From Flavobacteriaceae bacterium (GTDB lineage Bacteria > Bacteroidota > Bacteroidia > Flavobacteriales > Flavobacteriaceae): a stretch of DNA of 64,000 bases. Positions 44,060-52,030 of the stretch are shown here, in pieces. The notes under the pieces are model-generated. The model did no database searches and was not told the DNA's origin. It worked only from the letters and a program-made list of their open reading frames with translations. Every line of letters begins with the position of its first letter. Positions within the stretch are counted from its first letter, which is position 1. The translations under genes and the position numbers were made by a program. Location of the stretch: the NCBI GenBank assembly GCA_013373635.1, contig JABXHN010000038.1, positions 27,860 through 91,859 on the forward strand, written 5' to 3'.

Positions 44060-45379
44060 ATGCGTCAACTATTAAAATTGTCCATTTTTTCTTTGATTTT
44101 CAGCCCTGTGATAGCACAGCAAGTAAGCTTCGAAGAATATAATCTCGACAATGGACTCCACGTCATCTTACATCAAGATCAAACGGCTCCGCTTGTCACT
44201 ACTTCAGTCATGTACAATGTTGGTGGAAAGGATCGAACAGAAGGTCGAACTGGATTCGCCCACTTTTTTGAACACCTCCTTTTTGAAGGTACCGAAAACA
44301 TCGAAAGAGGAGAGTTCATGAATATCGTTTCCTCTAGAGGAGGAAGGCTCAATGCCAACACTTCTCAAGATCGAACCTATTATTACGAGGTACTTCCATC
44401 GAATCAAGTTGAATTAGGCCTGTGGTTGGAATCTGAGCGTATGTTACATCCTGTGATAGACAAAATTGGAGTAGATACTCAAAATGAAGTTGTCAAAGAA
44501 GAAAAAAGACTCAGAGTTGACAATGCCCCCTATGGGAAGTTTTTGACAACTGTAGAGTCGAATCTCTTTAAGGTTCACCCTTATAAGGATCCCAATATCG
44601 GCTATATGGAGGACTTAGATGCGGCTACTTTAGAAGAGTTTATCGCATATAAAAACAAGTACTATCATCCAAATAATGCTGTATTAGTTGTCGCTGGTGA
44701 TATTGACATCGATCAGATTAAAACTAAAATTGACGCGTATTTCTCTGAGATCCCTTCGGGACCAAAAGTAGAGCGAAATTTTCCTAAGGAAGCACCAATT
44801 GTTGAAGAAATTAGAACTTCCACCACTGATGACAATATTCAGATACCTGCGATAATCACGGCCTACAGAACTCCTGGTTTTGCGCAGCGCGACGCCTATG
44901 TGCTCGATATGATATCCACTTATTTGAGTGGTGGAAAGAGCTCTAAACTCTACAAAAAAATGGTTGACGAAAACAAACAAGCCTTAGAAGTGGGAGCCTT
45001 TAACATCGGCTATATGGACTATGGAATGTACGTCATCTATTCGCTACCAGTAGGTGACACCTCCTTGGATGTTTTAGTTGATGAAATTAGCAGTGAAGTT
45101 GAAACTTTGAGATCAGAACTCATCTCTGAGCGCGATCACCAAAAACTACTCAATATTTTTGAAAATAATTTTGTCAATGCCAATTCAAGTGTCGAGGGAA
45201 TAGCAAATTCTCTTGCACGTTATTATTTATTGTACGGGGACACCAATTTAATCAATGATCAGATTAATATCTACCGTTCGATCACAAGAGAAGAAATTAA
45301 AGCAGTTGCCGATAAATACCTCAAAGACAACCAAAGAGTTGTGATCGATTATTTACCAACCCCATCTAAAACTGAATAA
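44060..45379 (+). CDS. M16 zinc peptidase, catalytic subunit
   Basis: A 439-residue exported peptidase with signal peptide ending VIAQ. The inverted zinc motif HFFEH (HxxEH, His68-Glu71-His72) and the distal Glu in NEVVKEEKR are intact, so this is the active half of a paired M16B protease. The second half-domain is present in the same chain. The partner gene starts one base after this stop. It probably degrades peptides in the periplasm. Confidence 0.94.
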   Translation: MRQLLKLSIFSLIFSPVIAQQVSFEEYNLDNGLHVILHQDQTAPLVTTSVMYNVGGKDRTEGRTGFAHFFEHLLFEGTENIERGEFMNIVSSRGGRLNANTSQDRTYYYEVLPSNQVELGLWLESERMLHPVIDKIGVDTQNEVVKEEKRLRVDNAPYGKFLTTVESNLFKVHPYKDPNIGYMEDLDAATLEEFIAYKNKYYHPNNAVLVVAGDIDIDQIKTKIDAYFSEIPSGPKVERNFPKEAPIVEEIRTSTTDDNIQIPAIITAYRTPGFAQRDAYVLDMISTYLSGGKSSKLYKKMVDENKQALEVGAFNIGYMDYGMYVIYSLPVGDTSLDVLVDEISSEVETLRSELISERDHQKLLNIFENNFVNANSSVEGIANSLARYYLLYGDTNLINDQINIYRSITREEIKAVADKYLKDNQRVVIDYLPTPSKTE

Positions 45380-45380
45380 T

Positions 45381-47450
45381 ATGAAAAAGTTACTACTTAT
45401 AGCACTTGTATTGGGGTTTGTTATCCCTTCAAAAGCACAGATCAATCGAACTGCCATTCCTGAGGCTGGACACATGCCGAGTATTCAATTGAAAAAACCT
45501 GAACAATTTCAACTTAAAAATGGTTTGCATGTATTGATTGTAGAAAATCACAAACTCCCAAGAGTATCAATTCAACTCAGCATCGATACTCCTCCAATAC
45601 TTGAGGGGGATAAGGTAGGGACTAGTAGCCTTTTATCTGCCATGCTAGGAAAAGGTTCAGCTTCCATTTCAAAAGATGAATTTATTGAAGAAGTTGATTT
45701 TCTAGGAGCTCAATTAAATTTTGGAGCCCTTTCTGCTTACGGTCAATCCCTGTCTAAGGTATATCCAAGAATCATGGAACTCATGGCGGAGGGCGCCTTA
45801 AACCCTTCTTTTGATGCTGCGGAATTCGAAAAAGAAAAAGAGAAAATCATAACCGGTCTAAAATCCAATGAAAAAAGTGTAGAGGCTATTGCTTCTCGTA
45901 TTCAAAGAGCGGTTGCCTACGGAAACGATCATCCCTATGGTGAATTTGAAACTCCTGAAAGCATTGAAGGAATCAGTATTGACGATGTAACCAAGTTTTA
46001 CGAAGAACATTTTGTTCCAAATAATGCTTATCTGGTCATACTGGGTGATGTAGAACTTAAAGAGGCCAAAAAATTAGCCAAAAAACTATTTGGCAATTGG
46101 AAAAAAGCGGATGCAGTGGCTTCCTACCAACCAAAAGCAAAAACCTCGGATGAGGTAGCCATCAATTTTGTAGACATGCCTAACGCAAAACAATCAGTAG
46201 TTGCAGTGCAGTCTTTAGTAGATTTAAAGATGAGTGATGACGATTATTTAGATGCCCTTTTAGCAAATAAAATTTTAGGAGGAGGTTCTTCTGCACGCCT
46301 GTTTTTAAACCTTAGAGAAGACAAGGCCTACACCTATGGTTCTTACTCTTCTTTAAGTAATGACAAATACGACAAGGCTCGTTTTAGAGCCTACGCCTCT
46401 GTTCGAAATGCCGTAACCGACTCTGCTGTAGTTCAACTCTTAGAAGAAGTAGATCGCATTCAAAATGAACTGGTGAGCGATAAAGAATTAGCCGATGCCA
46501 AAGCGAACTACATCGGTTCCTTTATCATGAATATTGAAAAACCAGAAACCATAGCTCGTTACGCCTTAAATATCGCTACCGAAAATCTTCCTGATGATTT
46601 TTATGAAAACTATTTGAGTCGCCTCGAATCCATAGATTCCAAAGATGTGTTAGCTGCTGCAAAAAAATATCTCAACATCAATTCAACTGAGGTCTATGTG
46701 GCCGGAAAAGGTCAAGAAGTTTTAGAGCCCTTAGAGAATATAAGCTTTAAAGGACGTCAAATCCCAGTTAATTATTTCAGTAAAACAGCTAAAGCAGTAC
46801 CGCGTCCTAGCTTTGAATTAGAACTTCCCGAGGGTGTTAATGCCAAAAATGTTATCAATACCTACCTTGATGCAATTGGAGGCAGAACGCTTTTAGAGAC
46901 CATCGAAGCAATCTCTTATAAAGCCAAGGCAGAAATGCAGGGGATGACTCTTGAATTTTCTGTGTTAAAGACTTCAGATCAGCAGTACAAACAATCGCTT
47001 TCGATGATGGGAAATGTGATGAGTGAACAAGTCTTTAATGGAGACAGTGGTTATATGACCCTAAGAGGACAAAAAATGCCAATCCCTGAAGATCAAATTG
47101 ACAAGGTCATTCAAGAAGCCCAACTCTTTAAAGAACTAAAGCTTGATTTAGATCAACTCAAAATAGAATCCATTGAGCAAATTGGAGATCAAAAGGCCTA
47201 TAAAATAAGTATCGTTGAAGGTCAATTCGCCTATTACGATACCAAATCTAGTCTAAAAATCATGGAGAGTACCACTGTAGAAGTAAACGGGCAGACAATG
47301 GAAACTACCGTTAAATTTAAAGACTACAAAGATCAAGAAGGAATTCAGTTCCCCTTTATATTTACCCAACAAATGGGACCACAAGAATTAGAATTTAAAG
47401 TGGAGGAACTCAAGATCAACCCTACAATTAGGCAGGGTAGTTTCAACTAA
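45381..47450 (+). CDS. M16 peptidase-like partner subunit with LolA-like C-terminal domain
   Basis: A 689-residue exported protein, signal peptide ending SKAQ. Residues about 30-450 are M16 domains, but the zinc motif is lost (the aligned stretch reads SAMLGKGSASISKDEF), while the substrate-binding GGGSSARLFLNLREDKAYTYG motif is kept, so it is the non-catalytic partner. Residues about 475-689 (YLDAIGGRTLLETIEAISYKA onward) resemble an outer-membrane lipoprotein-sorting or LolA/LppX-like domain. It forms a two-gene operon with the catalytic subunit. Confidence 0.9.
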   Translation: MKKLLLIALVLGFVIPSKAQINRTAIPEAGHMPSIQLKKPEQFQLKNGLHVLIVENHKLPRVSIQLSIDTPPILEGDKVGTSSLLSAMLGKGSASISKDEFIEEVDFLGAQLNFGALSAYGQSLSKVYPRIMELMAEGALNPSFDAAEFEKEKEKIITGLKSNEKSVEAIASRIQRAVAYGNDHPYGEFETPESIEGISIDDVTKFYEEHFVPNNAYLVILGDVELKEAKKLAKKLFGNWKKADAVASYQPKAKTSDEVAINFVDMPNAKQSVVAVQSLVDLKMSDDDYLDALLANKILGGGSSARLFLNLREDKAYTYGSYSSLSNDKYDKARFRAYASVRNAVTDSAVVQLLEEVDRIQNELVSDKELADAKANYIGSFIMNIEKPETIARYALNIATENLPDDFYENYLSRLESIDSKDVLAAAKKYLNINSTEVYVAGKGQEVLEPLENISFKGRQIPVNYFSKTAKAVPRPSFELELPEGVNAKNVINTYLDAIGGRTLLETIEAISYKAKAEMQGMTLEFSVLKTSDQQYKQSLSMMGNVMSEQVFNGDSGYMTLRGQKMPIPEDQIDKVIQEAQLFKELKLDLDQLKIESIEQIGDQKAYKISIVEGQFAYYDTKSSLKIMESTTVEVNGQTMETTVKFKDYKDQEGIQFPFIFTQQMGPQELEFKVEELKINPTIRQGSFN

Positions 47451-47455
47451 ATTAA

Positions 47456-47484
47456 AAAGCCGAGTTCAATACTCGGCTTTTTTT
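47456..47484 (+). terminator. Intrinsic terminator after the M16 operon (bidirectional)
   Basis: AAAGCCGAGT (47456-47465) pairs with ACTCGGCTTT (47471-47480) and is followed by T to 47484. A-residues before the stem could also stop the converging lipoprotein transcript, whose stop codon is at 47483, inside the T-run. Confidence 0.85.
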
Positions 47485-47902
47485 ATTCTTGTGCGACTAA
47501 TTTTTCGGCTCGTTCAATACTCCCGAGTATTTGATCCCTAACCTGTATAATTTCCTTTTCTTCTTCTAATAGAAGTTTCATTTCGTCATCACTTATTTCG
47601 GCTCCTTTAAGAATTTGATCTGCTGAGAATTTTCCTCCAAAATCGCGCATCCAATCCATCATATTTGTTTTGGCATCTCCGAGATATTTTACAGCTTGTT
47701 CCATTTCATCGTTCTTCCCCTCTACTTCCATTTTTTCATTGAGCTGTCTTGCCAATCGAGCTAGGGTTCCCATTTTGGGCATTACCTGGTCGTGAATAGC
47801 AATAACCTCTTTCATTTTTGAGGCGTGTTCTTCTGAGGATTTATCTGTTGAATTGCAGGAAGCTATTATAGCCACCAGGAATGCTAATACTAATTTTTTC
47901 AT
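47483..47902 (-). CDS. Small helical lipoprotein of unknown function
   Basis: A 139-residue predicted lipoprotein with signal MKKLVLAFLVAIIASC. The start is taken at MKKLV, because the six upstream codons add nothing to the signal peptide. The mature part is helical and rich in Lys, Glu and Met, with VIAIHDQVMPKMGTLARLARQL and a WMRDFGG motif. No domain is recognised with confidence. It is probably periplasmic or outer-membrane bound and lies just downstream of gldD on the same strand, 36 bases apart. Confidence 0.75.
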   Translation of the reverse strand: MKKLVLAFLVAIIASCNSTDKSSEEHASKMKEVIAIHDQVMPKMGTLARLARQLNEKMEVEGKNDEMEQAVKYLGDAKTNMMDWMRDFGGKFSADQILKGAEISDDEMKLLLEEEKEIIQVRDQILGSIERAEKLVAQE

Positions 47903-47938
47903 ACTGTTAAATTGAGGCACTAAAGTTAGTAAATACTC

Positions 47939-48490
47939 TTAGTTCCAACGAATAGATTCCATAAAATCTTTGAGATCTTCCATGACGTAATTTGCCGCTG
48001 GTAAGATGGAATCGTAATTGGGTTTGGTCTTAAAATACAAGGCCCCATGAATAAAGTGGTCCTTGTTGTCAGAGATATAAAACTGAGCCTGTGAAGCAGC
48101 ATTTCCTTTGATCTCATAAAGCGCTCCTCTACTCTTCGACTCTGGATTCACAAAGGGATGCATGATAATTTCAGAAGCCATTTTTTGGTGATCTGCCACC
48201 TTTTGTTCCAAATCATATAGTCGTTTTTCAATTCCTTCTGACAGATCGAGATAGTACATAAAAACAGAAGCCTTAAGCTTGGGATAATAAAAACTAAAGG
48301 ATTGTTTTGAGGTGGGCATCAACAGAGCCTCTTCATTGTAACTGAATTCAAAGCGATCGTTTTTGTATTGATGAGCAATAGGAGTTGGATATTCCAAAGC
48401 TAATTTCGCCTCAGGTTTTGGGTATACTTCAACCTCCTTACAGGAAAATCCCAATACAATAAGAACCAGTACAACTAGCCTTTTAAGCAT
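47939..48490 (-). CDS. gldD: Gliding motility lipoprotein GldD
   Basis: A 183-residue lipoprotein (lipobox GFSC, Cys17) required for gliding in Flavobacterium, where the genes around gldD and gldE have the same order as here. Typical features are YPKPEAKLALEYPTP after the lipid site and SFYYPKLKASVFMYYLDL. Its start overlaps gldE by 8 bases. It supports a gliding or type IX secretion lifestyle, though the core gldKLMN genes are outside the window. Confidence 0.93.
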   Translation of the reverse strand: MLKRLVVLVLIVLGFSCKEVEVYPKPEAKLALEYPTPIAHQYKNDRFEFSYNEEALLMPTSKQSFSFYYPKLKASVFMYYLDLSEGIEKRLYDLEQKVADHQKMASEIIMHPFVNPESKSRGALYEIKGNAASQAQFYISDNKDHFIHGALYFKTKPNYDSILPAANYVMEDLKDFMESIRWN

Positions 48491-49811
48491 CTTTTGGAAG
48501 CGTTACTTTGATTTGTTTAATTCTTCTTTTATCGAGGCTCTCCACTTTAAATTTAAATCCATTAAAGCTAATGACTTCAGAGCGCTTAGGAAAGCTCTTA
48601 GAGAGCTCCAATACAAATCCAGCGATGGTTTCAGATTCACCTTTTTGTTCTTCAAAAAGGGTTTCATCTTCCAACTCAATCACCTTGTAAAAATCTTTGA
48701 GAGTTGTCTTACCTTCGAAGACATAATTGTAATCGTCTAGTTTTGAATACACTAAATCTTCATCGTCAAATTCATCGGAGATGTCTCCAACGATTTCTTC
48801 GATAATATCTTCTAGAGTAACAATCCCTGAAGTTCCACCAAACTCATCAACAACTATTGCCAAATGGTTTTTCATCTCCTGAAACTCTTTGAGCAAATCA
48901 TCGAGTTTTTTGTTTTCAGGAACAAAATAAGGATCTCTGATAAGCTCCAACCAATTGAATTGTTTGCGATCTAAATAGGGCAATAAGTCCTTGATATAAA
49001 GAACTCCAATAACGGAGTCGATATTCTCTTTATAGACAGGTACTCTTGAAAATCCATGCCCGGTAATTTCTTTGAGAACTTCTGTAAATTTTAATTCTTG
49101 ACTCAGTCCAAAAATATCCATTCGAGGACGCATTACCTGTTTGGTATCGGTATTTCCGAAGGAAACAATTCCTTGAAGTATTTTTTGTTCCTCGTCTGTA
49201 GTATCTCCTTCAGAGGTTAATTCTAGGGCCTGAGAGAGGTGATCTACACTGATATTTGACTTTAATTTTCCCAAGCGTTTATGCAAAAATAAACTGATGG
49301 AACGCATCGGCACACTCAGAGGCGTAAAAATAAAATCAGACACCTTTAAAGGGTAGACCATCAATAAGGCAAAACTCTTCCGATTTCTGTTGGCGTATAC
49401 TTTGGGAAGGATTTCTCCAAACATCAAAATAAGAAAGGTAACAGCAATTACTTCAACAAAAAACTTGAGATCGATTAAATTAAATAGAAGTTGAGGCTCT
49501 TTAAATAAACCATCCATTAACGAACTAAACAAGAGGACTATTGCAATATTAATAGCGTTGTTTGCTATGAGAATAGTCGCTAGTAATTTTTTAGGTTTTT
49601 CCTGAAGCTGAACTACTAGTTTTGCTCTAGAAGAATTGGTTTCAATGAGCTCGTCTAATTCAGTTTTCGAGAGTCCAAAAAAAGCAACTTCAGATCCTGA
49701 TATCAATGCTGAACAAAATATCAGCACTATCAGAACAATTAAATAAACAACATTTGTCTCATCCCAAAGAGACTGAGTAGCTATCGATAAAAAATTCGGT
49801 TCGGGGTCCAA
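48483..49811 (-). CDS. gldE: Gliding-associated transmembrane CBS protein GldE
   Basis: A 442-residue membrane protein of the CorC/HlyC type: N-terminal DUF21 transmembrane domain (residues about 15-190, three to four helices), two CBS domains (about 210-330, with TDTKQVMRPRMDIFGL and DEFGGTSGIVTLEDIIEEIVGDISDE) and a C-terminal transporter-associated domain. In gliding bacteroidetes this gene is gldE, here directly upstream of gldD, and its product supports GldD function. The family also includes magnesium/cobalt efflux proteins; context decides. Confidence 0.92.
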   Translation of the reverse strand: MDPEPNFLSIATQSLWDETNVVYLIVLIVLIFCSALISGSEVAFFGLSKTELDELIETNSSRAKLVVQLQEKPKKLLATILIANNAINIAIVLLFSSLMDGLFKEPQLLFNLIDLKFFVEVIAVTFLILMFGEILPKVYANRNRKSFALLMVYPLKVSDFIFTPLSVPMRSISLFLHKRLGKLKSNISVDHLSQALELTSEGDTTDEEQKILQGIVSFGNTDTKQVMRPRMDIFGLSQELKFTEVLKEITGHGFSRVPVYKENIDSVIGVLYIKDLLPYLDRKQFNWLELIRDPYFVPENKKLDDLLKEFQEMKNHLAIVVDEFGGTSGIVTLEDIIEEIVGDISDEFDDEDLVYSKLDDYNYVFEGKTTLKDFYKVIELEDETLFEEQKGESETIAGFVLELSKSFPKRSEVISFNGFKFKVESLDKRRIKQIKVTLPKDA

Positions 49812-49821
49812 TTTAGATTAA

Positions 49822-50289
49822 TTAGAATGGTAAATCGTCTTCCTCATGGGCGGTTGAACTAGGCTGTGGAGCCTGATGAACTTGTGGCTGAGCCTGAGTC
49901 GTTGGAGCAGAAGATCCTTGACTCTGCATAGATCCAGAATCAATTGACTCTCCCTTATTGGTCAAGAAGGTGAAATCATTGACATGAATTTCAGTAGTAT
50001 ATCTTGTTTGATTGTCTTCACCCTGCCACTGTCTTGTTTTTAACCTTCCTTCAACATAAATCTTATCTCCTTTTGAAAGGTATTTTTCACAAATTTCAGC
50101 AGCTTTATTTCTGACAACTATATTGTGCCACTCGGTATTACTAACCTTTTCTCCTGTCTGTCTGTTGGTATAGGTCTCATTAGTTGCCAATGGAAATCTT
50201 CCAATGCAATTTCCTCCTTCGAAATAATGTAGTTTTACATCATCTCCCAAATGTCCAATCAACATCACTTTGTTTAGTGTTCCGCTCAT
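49822..50289 (-). CDS. ssb: Single-stranded DNA-binding protein
   Basis: A 155-residue SSB. The OB fold spans about residues 1-105 (LNKVMLIGHLGDDVKL, TEWHNIVVRNKAAEICEKYL, GDKIYVEGRLKTRQW). A Gln/Ser/Pro-rich linker and the acidic tip EEDDLPF follow. It protects ssDNA and recruits partners through the tip. It sits between mutY (21 bases upstream) and gldE (10 bases downstream), probably in one operon. Confidence 0.97.
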   Translation of the reverse strand: MSGTLNKVMLIGHLGDDVKLHYFEGGNCIGRFPLATNETYTNRQTGEKVSNTEWHNIVVRNKAAEICEKYLSKGDKIYVEGRLKTRQWQGEDNQTRYTTEIHVNDFTFLTNKGESIDSGSMQSQGSSAPTTQAQPQVHQAPQPSSTAHEEDDLPF

Positions 50290-50310
50290 AATAGTTATTT
50301 ATAGATAAAG

Positions 50311-51348
50311 TTAGTAAATTTTAAATGCTTTTAGAAAATTAGCAATTAAAACTGGAACTGCAAAGTTAGTCAATTGTGACTTAGGGATCGCCTTTTCAAT
50401 TGGATAGTTGAGCTGAATAATCCAAAAATGAGTGTGCAGCTTTCTGTGAGAGAGTTTGTGAATGATTGCCTCTTGATTATACAGACTCAGTTCGTATTCA
50501 TTAATATAAGGGAATGTTTTTATATGAGCTTCAATTTGAAAAGGGGTTGCTTTTTCACTAGTCTCTAAAAGTGGAAACTGATACAATCCATTCCAGATTC
50601 CTTTTCCCTTGCGTTGTTCTATAACAATACGTTCATTCGAATCTATAATGACCATATAGTTAAAGTACTTTGTTTGCACTTTTGTCTTTTTGAGTTTTAG
50701 AGGTAATTCAGTGACTCGATTTGTACTATGAGCGTTACATCCATTTTGTAATGGACAGGATGAGCAATCAGGATTTACAGGAACACATTGCAGGGATCCA
50801 AACTCCATAATCCCTTGATTGTAATCTCCAGGCTGATTCTTATCCATCACTAAATTTGCGAGTTCTTTAAACGCTTTGATCCCTTCGGTGCTGTTGATTG
50901 GAAGTGATTCTCCAAAATATCTTGAAAGCACTCTATAAACATTACCGTCCACTACAGCTACCACCTCATCAAAACAGATCGAGGCGATCGCGCTGGCTGT
51001 GTACTCTCCAACTCCTTTTAATTGTAGTAATTCCTTTGCTGAACTTGGAAACTCCCCACCTAATTCACTGTGAATATATTTTGCAGTAAAAAGCATGTTA
51101 CGTGCTCTGGAATAATAACCCAATCCCTGCCAAAGTTTCAAAACCTCATCCTCTGAAGCATTCGCTAAATCTTCGAGTCTTGGATAACGCTCCTTAAACC
51201 TCTTAAAATATGGCATCCCCTGATCTACTCTAGTTTGTTGTAAGATCACTTCAGAGAGCCAAACAGTATAAGGATTTTTATCTATTCTCCAGGGCAGATC
51301 CCTCTTGTGTTGCTCATACCATGCTAAAATTTTAGTTCCAAATGCCAT
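50311..51348 (-). CDS. mutY: A/G-specific adenine glycosylase
   Basis: Removes adenine mispaired with 8-oxoguanine. From the chosen start (MAFGTKILAWYEQHKRDLPWR) the protein has 345 residues; an ATG seven codons upstream is possible. The catalytic Glu is in SEVILQQTRVDQG, the helix-hairpin-helix is LKGVGEYTASAIAS with the catalytic Asp in VVDGNVYRV, and the iron-sulfur cluster motif is C-x6-C-x2-C-x5-C (CVPVNPDCSSCPLQNGC). A C-terminal NUDIX-like domain for 8-oxoG recognition is present. Confidence 0.97.
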   Translation of the reverse strand: MAFGTKILAWYEQHKRDLPWRIDKNPYTVWLSEVILQQTRVDQGMPYFKRFKERYPRLEDLANASEDEVLKLWQGLGYYSRARNMLFTAKYIHSELGGEFPSSAKELLQLKGVGEYTASAIASICFDEVVAVVDGNVYRVLSRYFGESLPINSTEGIKAFKELANLVMDKNQPGDYNQGIMEFGSLQCVPVNPDCSSCPLQNGCNAHSTNRVTELPLKLKKTKVQTKYFNYMVIIDSNERIVIEQRKGKGIWNGLYQFPLLETSEKATPFQIEAHIKTFPYINEYELSLYNQEAIIHKLSHRKLHTHFWIIQLNYPIEKAIPKSQLTNFAVPVLIANFLKAFKIY

Positions 51349-51366
51349 AAATTTTGCTAAATGCCT

Positions 51367-51374
51367 CAAAAGTA
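51367..51374 (-). promoter_or_regulatory. Candidate -7 box for mutY-ssb-gldE-gldD
   Basis: The minus strand reads TACTTTTG, a TAnnTTTG match, 19 bases before the chosen mutY start. It falls just upstream of the alternative longer start, so it does not discriminate between the two. Confidence 0.4.
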
Positions 51375-51430
51375 TTGAATTAGAAACATAAAATAAAAAC
51401 TATAAATAGCTTTATTAGATATAAAATTGT

Positions 51431-51438
51431 TATATTTG
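51431..51438 (+). promoter_or_regulatory. Candidate -7 box for the HU gene
   Basis: TATATTTG, a full TAnnTTTG match, 41 bases before the HU start codon. Confidence 0.45.
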
Positions 51439-51478
51439 CCTCCCTAAAAATACATACGATTTTCAAAATAAGTTACAC

Positions 51479-51769
51479 ATGACAAAAGCAGACATAGTTA
51501 ATAAGATCTCAGAGAAATTAGGAATTGAGAAAGGTGATGTTCAGGCAACAGTGGAGGCAGTAATGGATGAAATTAAAGCTTCTTTAGAGTCTGGAGAGAA
51601 CGTATACTTAAGAGGTTTTGGTAGCTTTATCATAAAAACAAGAGCAGAGAAAACAGGTAGAAATATTTCTAAAAATACGACGATCAAAATTCCAGCTCAC
51701 AATATACCAGCTTTTAAACCTGCAAAAGTATTTGTTGAAGGAGTTAAAAGCAACGTAGCAGTAAAATAA
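51479..51769 (+). CDS. hup: HU-family DNA-binding protein
   Basis: A 96-residue nucleoid protein. It starts MTKADIVNKISEKLGIEKGDV and carries the GENVYLRGFGSFIIKTRAEKTGRN arm region and the KIPAHNIPAFKPAK segment of the HU/IHF fold. It binds and bends DNA as a dimer. A tiny basic ribosomal-type gene follows 27 bases later and the two probably share a transcript and terminator. Confidence 0.97.
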   Translation: MTKADIVNKISEKLGIEKGDVQATVEAVMDEIKASLESGENVYLRGFGSFIIKTRAEKTGRNISKNTTIKIPAHNIPAFKPAKVFVEGVKSNVAVK

Positions 51770-51796
51770 TATTAATAACATTTAAAACGAGAGTCT

Positions 51797-51886
51797 ATGC
51801 CAAGTGGTAAGAAAAGAAAGAGACATAAGGTAGCTACTCATAAGCGCAAGAAGCGCAGAAGAGCAAACCGCCATAAGAAAAAGTAG
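51797..51886 (+). CDS. AURKAIP1/COX24-domain small basic ribosomal-type protein
   Basis: A 29-codon gene. The product begins MPSGKKRKRHKVATHKRKKR and is nearly all Lys, Arg and His. The KRKRHK-x-x-x-HKRKKRRR pattern is that of the AURKAIP1/COX24 domain, known in mitochondrial ribosomal protein mS38 and in tiny bacterial ribosomal proteins. It should be bound to the ribosome. It lies between HU and the RNase E/G gene, and its stop codon is inside the left arm of a terminator hairpin. Too short for many gene finders, but the match and context are strong. Confidence 0.9.
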   Translation: MPSGKKRKRHKVATHKRKKRRRANRHKKK

Positions 51887-51916
51887 TTTGTAATAAACTA
51901 CTTTTTCAGTTTTTAC
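51878..51916 (+). terminator. Intrinsic terminator overlapping the small ribosomal gene's stop
   Basis: AAAAAGTAGTTT (51878-51889) pairs with AAACTACTTTTT (51895-51906) across a five-base loop, with further T to 51916. The stop codon TAG of the 29-codon gene is part of the stem. Confidence 0.82.
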
Positions 51917-51949
51917 ATTTAAGTTCTTTGACATAAAAATTCATTAGAA

Positions 51950-52011
51950 TTTTGACGAAACTTCTCGTTTCGTTTACGAATTGTTTAATCCAATATTTAG
52001 CCTTATTGGCT
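51950..52011 (+). promoter_or_regulatory. Structured leader before the RNase E/G gene
   Basis: The 144-base gap between the upstream terminator and the RNase start holds two hairpins: CGAAAC/GTTTCG (51956-51961 with 51967-51972) and CCAATA/TATTGG (51990-51995 with 52004-52009). An alternative AGCC/GGCT pairing exists at 51999-52011. RNase E genes elsewhere are autoregulated through their 5' untranslated region, so a similar role is possible, but this is inference. Confidence 0.4.
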
Positions 52012-52030
52012 GGATAACAACATATAAATT

